A stretch of DNA of 64,000 bases from Salmonirosea aquatica (GTDB lineage: Bacteria > Bacteroidota > Bacteroidia > Cytophagales > Spirosomataceae): NCBI RefSeq assembly GCF_009296315.1, contig NZ_WHLY01000002.1:3268501-3332500 (forward strand), given 5' to 3'. Of this stretch, positions 59,495 to 64,000 are shown piece after piece. The position numbers were made by a program, and so were the translations under genes. The notes under the pieces were generated by a model that searched no databases, was not told the origin of the DNA, and worked only from the letters and a program-made list of their open reading frames with translations. Numbering within the stretch: the stretch's first letter is position 1; every line of letters starts with the position of its first letter.

Positions 59495-61846
59495 TTAGTT
59501 ATCCCGTTTGCGCTCGGCTCGTCTTTCCGCCCGGCGTTCCTTCCGGCTTTGTTTCCTTTCCTGCCGTTCTTCTTTCGTAGGAATATTGAAGGGCAGGGCG
59601 TCCACGATTTTCTCAAAGAAGGTAGGTTCGTCCTCTAGGTACGGTACGCAGTCGAGGCGGCTTTGCAGGCTTTCTGAAAGCGGCTCGAAGGGCGGCTTTT
59701 TAGAATAGTACCCTGAGCGAACCAGGCGGGACGTAAACTCACCCCAGATGGGCATCGCCGTGCGTGCACCCTGACCCAAGTCCAGCGAGCGAAAGCGTAC
59801 CAGCGGGCTTTCGCCCCCTACCCACACGCCCGTCACCAGGCCCGGCGTGATGCCGATAAACCAACCGTCGGTCTGATTCTGGGTGGTACCGGTTTTTCCG
59901 GCAATGTCCAGTGACAGACCGAAAGTGGAGCGTAATCGTGCCGCGCTGCCCTCGTTCACTACCGCCTGCATCATGTGCAGCATGGTGGCGGCGTTGTCGG
60001 CCGAAAGCACTTTTTTATGGGGTTCCGAGTTGTTCTCGCGGAGTACCTTTCCGGTACGGTCCACGATTTTGGTGACGTAGATCGGTTGGCTGATGCGTCC
60101 CTGATTGGCAAAGGCCGTATAGGCTCCCACCATTTCCAGTAACGACAAATCCGCCGTACCCAGCGCCAGGGACGGTACGGGCGGCAAGTCGCTTTCAATG
60201 CCCAGCGCGCGGGCCAGCCGGATGGTGTAAGGTACCCCTACCTTCATGATCAACTGCGCCGAAACGGTATTGACCGAATTGGACAAAGCGCCTTCCAGCG
60301 AGTAGCGCCCACCGTACTGGTTGTCGGCGTTTTGCGGCGACCAGCCCTCGTACTGCTCGTAGGTAGTCAGTTTGTTCTCAATATAATCACAGGGACGGAT
60401 TCCTTTTTCCAGCGCTGCTGCATACACGATGGGCTTGAATGTAGACCCTACCTGCCGTTTGGAAGTGACGTGATCGTACTTGAAAAGGCTGTGATTGATT
60501 CCACCTACCCACGCCCGCACGAAGCCCGTCGCGGGCTCCATCGCTACCATACCAGTGTTCAGGAATTTCATGTAGTAGGCCAGTGAATCCATTGGACTCA
60601 TGGTGCGCCGCACGGAACCATTCCAGCCGTAAACGGTCATGGGTACCCGCTTCTCGAAAGCCTTTTTGATTTCTTCTTCCGAAGCGCCCGCCGCCTGCAT
60701 GCGCTTATAGCGAACTGACTGCCGCATGGCGTTGGCGAGTACGGTCTGATCCTGCCCCCAGGGGTTGCGGCCCTGCCAGTGGGCATCGAATTGCTTTTGC
60801 AGCGTGGCCATGCGTCGGCTCACGGCCCGCTCGGCTTCGCGCTGCATTCTGGAGTCCAGCGTGGTGTATATTTTCAGACCATCGGTGTAGAGGTTGTACG
60901 GATCGCCGTTGGGTTTGCTTTGGTGGGTACACCATTCGGCCAGTTCCACCCGGAGTTGCTCGCGAAAGTACGGGGCCAGGTTTTCTTCTTGTTCTTTGGC
61001 GGCGACTTTTTCCTTTTTCAAACCCAGATCCAGCTTTTGCAAGGCGGTGGCTTTTTCGGGCGTCAGGTATCCATACTTGGCCATTTGGGCCAGCACTACA
61101 TTGCGCCGTTTTTTGGCACGTTCGGGATGGCTGCGGGGATTATACGAGGTGGTGGCTTTCAACATACCCACCAGCACGGCCGCCTGTTCCTGTTTGAGTT
61201 TTTTGGCTGGAGTGTTGAAGAAATACCGCGCTGCCCGCTCCACTCCGAAGATGGTACCCCCGAAGGAGACGGTGTTGAGGTACAGTTCCAGAATCTCCGG
61301 CTTGGTGTATACTGCTTCCAGCCGCCGCGCAATGACCATCTCGCGGACTTTGTTGATGGGCATTTCCAGAAAAAGATAGTCACGGCGCGGGTACAGATTC
61401 TTGGCCAGCTGCTGGGTGAGGGTACTTCCACCGCCCGAACTTTCCTTCTGTAATAAAATACTTTTGACCAAAACCCGCGCCAGACTGCGGAAATCCACCC
61501 CGCCGTGCTTGTAAAAACGCGCGTCCTCGGTGGCTACGAGCGCTTTGATAACCGTGGTATCAATGTCCTGGTAGGTGATGTTGGTGCGGTCGTAGAGGAA
61601 GTACCTACCCAGCAGCACACTGTCGGCCGAATATACCTCGGAAGCGGTGTCGTTGCGCTTGTCTTTCAGTTCCTTGCGCGACGGCATATCACCGAAGAAG
61701 CCCATAATGACGAACAAATAGAACGCGATTCCCGACAGGGTGATGAAGGCGGTGAAGAAGCCTGCGAAGAAAAGGAGTAGCCGAAAAATGCGCCCGCGTC
61801 GGGATTGATTGGCCTTTTGCCAGATTCTTTTTATAAAATTTCTCAA
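59495..61846 (-). CDS. Class A penicillin-binding protein (PBP1A-like)
   Basis: A 783-residue bifunctional peptidoglycan synthase: one N-terminal membrane helix (LLLFFAGFFTAFITLSGIAF), a GT51 glycosyltransferase domain with EDARFYKHGGVD (Glu107) and GGSTLTQQLAKNLYP, and a transpeptidase domain with SxxK in VGSTFKPI (Ser468-Lys471), SVN (524-526), and KTG in IAGKTGTTQN (Lys651). The basic tail (KQSRKERRAERRAER) is characteristic of Bacteroidota forms. Monocistronic, between a MutS-like gene and an acyltransferase gene. Start ATG complements 61844-61846. Confidence 0.96.
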   Translation of the reverse strand: MRNFIKRIWQKANQSRRGRIFRLLLFFAGFFTAFITLSGIAFYLFVIMGFFGDMPSRKELKDKRNDTASEVYSADSVLLGRYFLYDRTNITYQDIDTTVIKALVATEDARFYKHGGVDFRSLARVLVKSILLQKESSGGGSTLTQQLAKNLYPRRDYLFLEMPINKVREMVIARRLEAVYTKPEILELYLNTVSFGGTIFGVERAARYFFNTPAKKLKQEQAAVLVGMLKATTSYNPRSHPERAKKRRNVVLAQMAKYGYLTPEKATALQKLDLGLKKEKVAAKEQEENLAPYFREQLRVELAEWCTHQSKPNGDPYNLYTDGLKIYTTLDSRMQREAERAVSRRMATLQKQFDAHWQGRNPWGQDQTVLANAMRQSVRYKRMQAAGASEEEIKKAFEKRVPMTVYGWNGSVRRTMSPMDSLAYYMKFLNTGMVAMEPATGFVRAWVGGINHSLFKYDHVTSKRQVGSTFKPIVYAAALEKGIRPCDYIENKLTTYEQYEGWSPQNADNQYGGRYSLEGALSNSVNTVSAQLIMKVGVPYTIRLARALGIESDLPPVPSLALGTADLSLLEMVGAYTAFANQGRISQPIYVTKIVDRTGKVLRENNSEPHKKVLSADNAATMLHMMQAVVNEGSAARLRSTFGLSLDIAGKTGTTQNQTDGWFIGITPGLVTGVWVGGESPLVRFRSLDLGQGARTAMPIWGEFTSRLVRSGYYSKKPPFEPLSESLQSRLDCVPYLEDEPTFFEKIVDALPFNIPTKEERQERKQSRKERRAERRAERKRDN

Positions 61847-61999
61847 AAAACTAAGGTGAAGTTGAGTTTGTATTGCCTAAAAAACGTGTGCCGCGGGAAA
61901 TTCTTGTAGAGATCAGGAAAGCAGTTCGATCTCTCGATCTTGTTGGCGCAAATTTAACATGGAATATTAAATCTGCACCGGACACGGCAATTCCCCATA

Positions 62000-62830
62000 T
62001 TACCCCAGTCCTTCCTCACCCAGCCAGGTCATTCGCTCCTTCGGAATATCTTGTTCGATGGCCGTTGTGACCCGCGCCACCATGCTCTCGACCGATTCGT
62101 TGGGCAGAAAATGCATGGGCGGCTTGAACTGCACCGTGAGGGTAGTGTTACGCTTTTTGAAACGTAGCCCCTTTTTGTCGAACGCCCGGCGGAAACCGTT
62201 GATGACCACGGGGACCACGATGGGTTGATGCTCCTTGATGAGATAGGCCGTACCCTTGCGCACGGGGGCGTAGGGCTTGGTGGTACCCTGCGGAAAACTC
62301 ACGACCCAGCCGTGGTCGAGTCCCATCCCGATTTTATCCTGAGCGGAGTTGTCCAGATTACGCTTCACGTTTTCGCCCTGCGCGCGCCATGAGCGCTCCA
62401 CGGTGATAGCCCCACCGATGCTGAACAGCCGGGGCAAGATACCGCCCTCTTTCATGGTTTCGGAAGCAGCCACGTAGTAATTACGCACCCGGGGTGAAAA
62501 CAGATAGAAGGGTGGCGAGATGGTATCCTTATAGCCCCACTTGACGGCGCAGAAAATGTGGTAAAAAGCAATGACATCGGCGAAGTAGGTCTGGTGGTTC
62601 GACAGGAACAGCACGCCGTGGTCGGGTAGGTTGAGCAAGTGCTCGGTACCCCTGATGCGGATTTTGTTTACCGCCGTGTAGCGGTAGTAGGTGAACCAGC
62701 CAATGAGTATGATCGCCAGCCGCCGCACGATCAGCAGATTCCCAAACGGGTCTTTCTCGAACAGCCCCAGGAAATCGAGCCTGTCCAGCCATCGGGGCAG
62801 TACGCTGTATGTAGTCTTGGGTTTGATCAT
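62000..62830 (-). CDS. 1-acyl-sn-glycerol-3-phosphate acyltransferase family protein
   Basis: A 276-residue PlsC-like acyltransferase with the catalytic box NHQTYFAD (HX4D form) and the glycerophosphate-binding box FPQGTTKPYAPVRKG. A hydrophobic segment (LLIVRRLAIILIGWFTYY) anchors it to the membrane. It would add a second acyl chain to lysophosphatidic acid, or act in a related lipid-remodelling step. Start ATG complements 62828-62830. It precedes the PBP1A gene on the same strand with a 153-base gap. Confidence 0.9.
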   Translation of the reverse strand: MIKPKTTYSVLPRWLDRLDFLGLFEKDPFGNLLIVRRLAIILIGWFTYYRYTAVNKIRIRGTEHLLNLPDHGVLFLSNHQTYFADVIAFYHIFCAVKWGYKDTISPPFYLFSPRVRNYYVAASETMKEGGILPRLFSIGGAITVERSWRAQGENVKRNLDNSAQDKIGMGLDHGWVVSFPQGTTKPYAPVRKGTAYLIKEHQPIVVPVVINGFRRAFDKKGLRFKKRNTTLTVQFKPPMHFLPNESVESMVARVTTAIEQDIPKERMTWLGEEGLG

Positions 62831-63061
62831 GCTTACATCAACGCTACGACCGGAACGTCATTGCGGGGTACCTTCTGCAAGTTTACAATCTTTTAGGTCA
62901 AAAGTCGCCCGCAACGGGCATTCTCCTCATTTGTTAACGATTGTTAAGGACCCAAAAAGGACTTAAACTCCTCCCGGAGCATCTTCTCTAACCCAAGATT
63001 GCGCAGTTGAACGCCCAGTCCCATGAACTCCAAATCTTCATTCTACAAAAATTCAAACGAC

Positions 63062-63751
63062 ATGAAAACGAATCGCCCGCTCCTGCTTTCCCTGCTTTTG
63101 GTATTAGTTTCTGCCGGTATGGCCGCCGCGCAGTGGTCTATTGGGGTACGTGGCGGCGGCTACATGGGTACCGTCACCCAGCCCGAACTGATTACCAGCT
63201 TCACACCTGATTTTCACTGGTCGCCCGGTATCAGCGCCGCCGTTTTTGCGGAGCGCGAACTCACCAACGGCATATCCATCCGACCTGAGTTAGTGTACCA
63301 GCAAAAAGGCTTCCTGATGCGGGAAGGGACGAAAATCAATGTGGGCAAGCTGCCCATCAACCTGGGCGTGAAATCAGCCTACCGCGTCGATTACGCGGAG
63401 GCACCGCTCTTACTCAAATTAGCCGCCGGGAACGAACTCGCCAAAGTGTACCTCATCGCCGGGCCGTCGGTCGGCTACGCCATCGATGCGCAGTTGGTCA
63501 CGCGTCCGCAGGCTGTGATCGAATTCCGGCCGATCCGCACCAATGTACCCCTGGAATCGCTGGGTTACAATCGCTTTGAGTTGAGCGGGATTGCCGGAGC
63601 GGGTCTGAGCCTGAAAGCCGGAGCCGGGGAAATCATGATCGAGGGACGTTACCAACAGGGTATCACCCGCCTGATTGACGTACCCATTGTCCGGGCCAAT
63701 GTCCGCAACCAGGGCGTAAGCGTATCGCTGGGCTACAAGATTCCGTTTTGA
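63062..63751 (+). CDS. PorT-family outer-membrane beta-barrel protein
   Basis: The ATG at 63062 gives a 229-residue protein with a clear signal peptide (LLLSLLLVLVSAGMAAAQ) and a PorT/OMP_b-brl_2-type barrel: WSIGVRGGGYMGTVTQPE, then GISIRPELVYQQKGFLM, LYLIAGPSVGYAIDAQ-like and GLSLKAGAGEIMIEGRYQQG, ending in the aromatic NQGVSVSLGYKIPF. An upstream in-frame ATG at 63023 would add 13 residues before the leader. Small barrels of this type are common in Bacteroidota and mostly uncharacterised. A terminator follows. Confidence 0.88.
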   Translation: MKTNRPLLLSLLLVLVSAGMAAAQWSIGVRGGGYMGTVTQPELITSFTPDFHWSPGISAAVFAERELTNGISIRPELVYQQKGFLMREGTKINVGKLPINLGVKSAYRVDYAEAPLLLKLAAGNELAKVYLIAGPSVGYAIDAQLVTRPQAVIEFRPIRTNVPLESLGYNRFELSGIAGAGLSLKAGAGEIMIEGRYQQGITRLIDVPIVRANVRNQGVSVSLGYKIPF

Positions 63752-63762
63752 TGGAAATACGG

Positions 63763-63797
63763 AGCCGTCGGCGACTCGTGAGGGCCGACGGCTTTTT
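63763..63797 (+). terminator. Terminator after the beta-barrel gene
   Basis: AGCCGTCGGC (63763-63772), 11-nt loop, GCCGACGGCT (63784-63793), then TTTT. Confidence 0.8.
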
Positions 63798-63841
63798 CTG
63801 TTTATATTTCGGGGTCAATCACCCCTATAAGCCCGGTCTAA

Positions 63842-64000
63842 ATGTGTAAGTTTCCGATCTTTTTCCTTGCAATCATTATTTCGTTCCAGGGTTTTTCCCA
63901 AAAAAAGAAAACTGAAACGACCGCTCCGTATTTCCCGGATCGTCAGGAATGGCAACATAAAAGTCCGGCGGAGGCAGGAATGAGTGCGACCAGGATTCAG
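63842..64000 (+). CDS. Serine hydrolase (beta-lactamase class C family), N-terminal fragment
   Basis: An ATG at 63842 opens a frame that stays open to the window edge. It encodes a signal peptide (FPIFFLAIIISFQGFSQ) followed by KSPAEAGMSATRIQ, the typical mature start of class C beta-lactamase-like serine hydrolases in Bacteroidota (pattern SPEEAGMDSxRL). The catalytic SxxK lies outside the window. It is 90 bases after the beta-barrel gene, beyond a terminator. The class is likely; nothing more can be said from 53 residues. Confidence 0.7.
   Translation, partial: MCKFPIFFLAIIISFQGFSQKKKTETTAPYFPDRQEWQHKSPAEAGMSATRIQ

Overview
The window reads as chromosomal DNA of a Bacteroidota bacterium, most likely order Cytophagales near Spirosomataceae/Cytophagaceae. 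The evidence is a serine protease with a type IX secretion C-terminal domain, Bacteroidota-only families (DUF4296, DUF2480), a NagB/PIG-L fusion, Bacteroidota-type promoters (TTG or TTTG, 19-21 nt, TAnnTTTG), and no clear Shine-Dalgarno sites. GC is about 53% by eye. No rRNA, tRNA, CRISPR array, transposase or integrase was seen. The palindrome GGTACC is strikingly common (about 124 by hand count) and is missing from several AT-rich accessory stretches.

Layout. 0-5.4 kb: a frameshifted DUF1080 lipoprotein gene running off the left edge, accessory genes (orphan MNT nucleotidyltransferase, AT-rich lipoprotein hydrolase, orphan DUF433), uvrB, and a HigB/RelE-type toxin-antitoxin pair. 5.4-9.6 kb: an esterase-like lipoprotein, a TIGR01777 epimerase and a FlaA1/CapD-type sugar-nucleotide dehydratase. 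9.6-13.6 kb: a beta-oxidation locus, fadA / small HTH regulator / fadJ, with palindromes over both promoters. 13.7-20.8 kb: stand-alone LytTR protein, FAD oxidoreductase, alpha/beta hydrolase, CBS protein, two Tat-exported sugar-metabolism proteins and an old yellow enzyme. 21-26.6 kb: nadK (frameshifted), a dipeptide epimerase with a PLP transferase, tatC, glyA (frameshifted). 26.9-31.7 kb: nagB fusion, an AT-rich island (AlbA_2/Schlafen-like ATP-binding protein plus DUF433), an FAH-family protein. 31.8-40.8 kb: uvrA, hydrolase, rpmH-rnpA, S41 protease, tsaB, DUF2480, YagU-like, rnhB. 40.8-43.8 kb: a Bat-type operon (DUF58, membrane protein, VWA/BatA) coupled to rnhB. 44-51.6 kb: DUF4296 lipoprotein, polyprenol-phosphate glycosyltransferase, secreted subtilase with four Ig-like repeats, M20 peptidase, quinone oxidoreductase. 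51.9-54.7 kb: two SRPBCC proteins opposite a GlxA-type regulator, and a GNAT. 55-58 kb: iorAB-type molybdenum hydroxylase (iorB frameshifted). 58-64 kb: MutS-like ATPase, class A PBP, acyltransferase, outer-membrane beta-barrel, start of a serine hydrolase.

Two messages matter most. Four genes (DUF1080, nadK, glyA, iorB) each lack exactly one base in a G or C homopolymer of five or more. nadK and glyA are housekeeping genes, so homopolymer under-calling is likelier than real decay. The best candidates for new biology are the GGTACC enrichment, the palindromes tied to the fad promoters, the GGAAAC-loop hairpin family, and the AlbA_2 island. No complete, obviously new multi-gene system was found.
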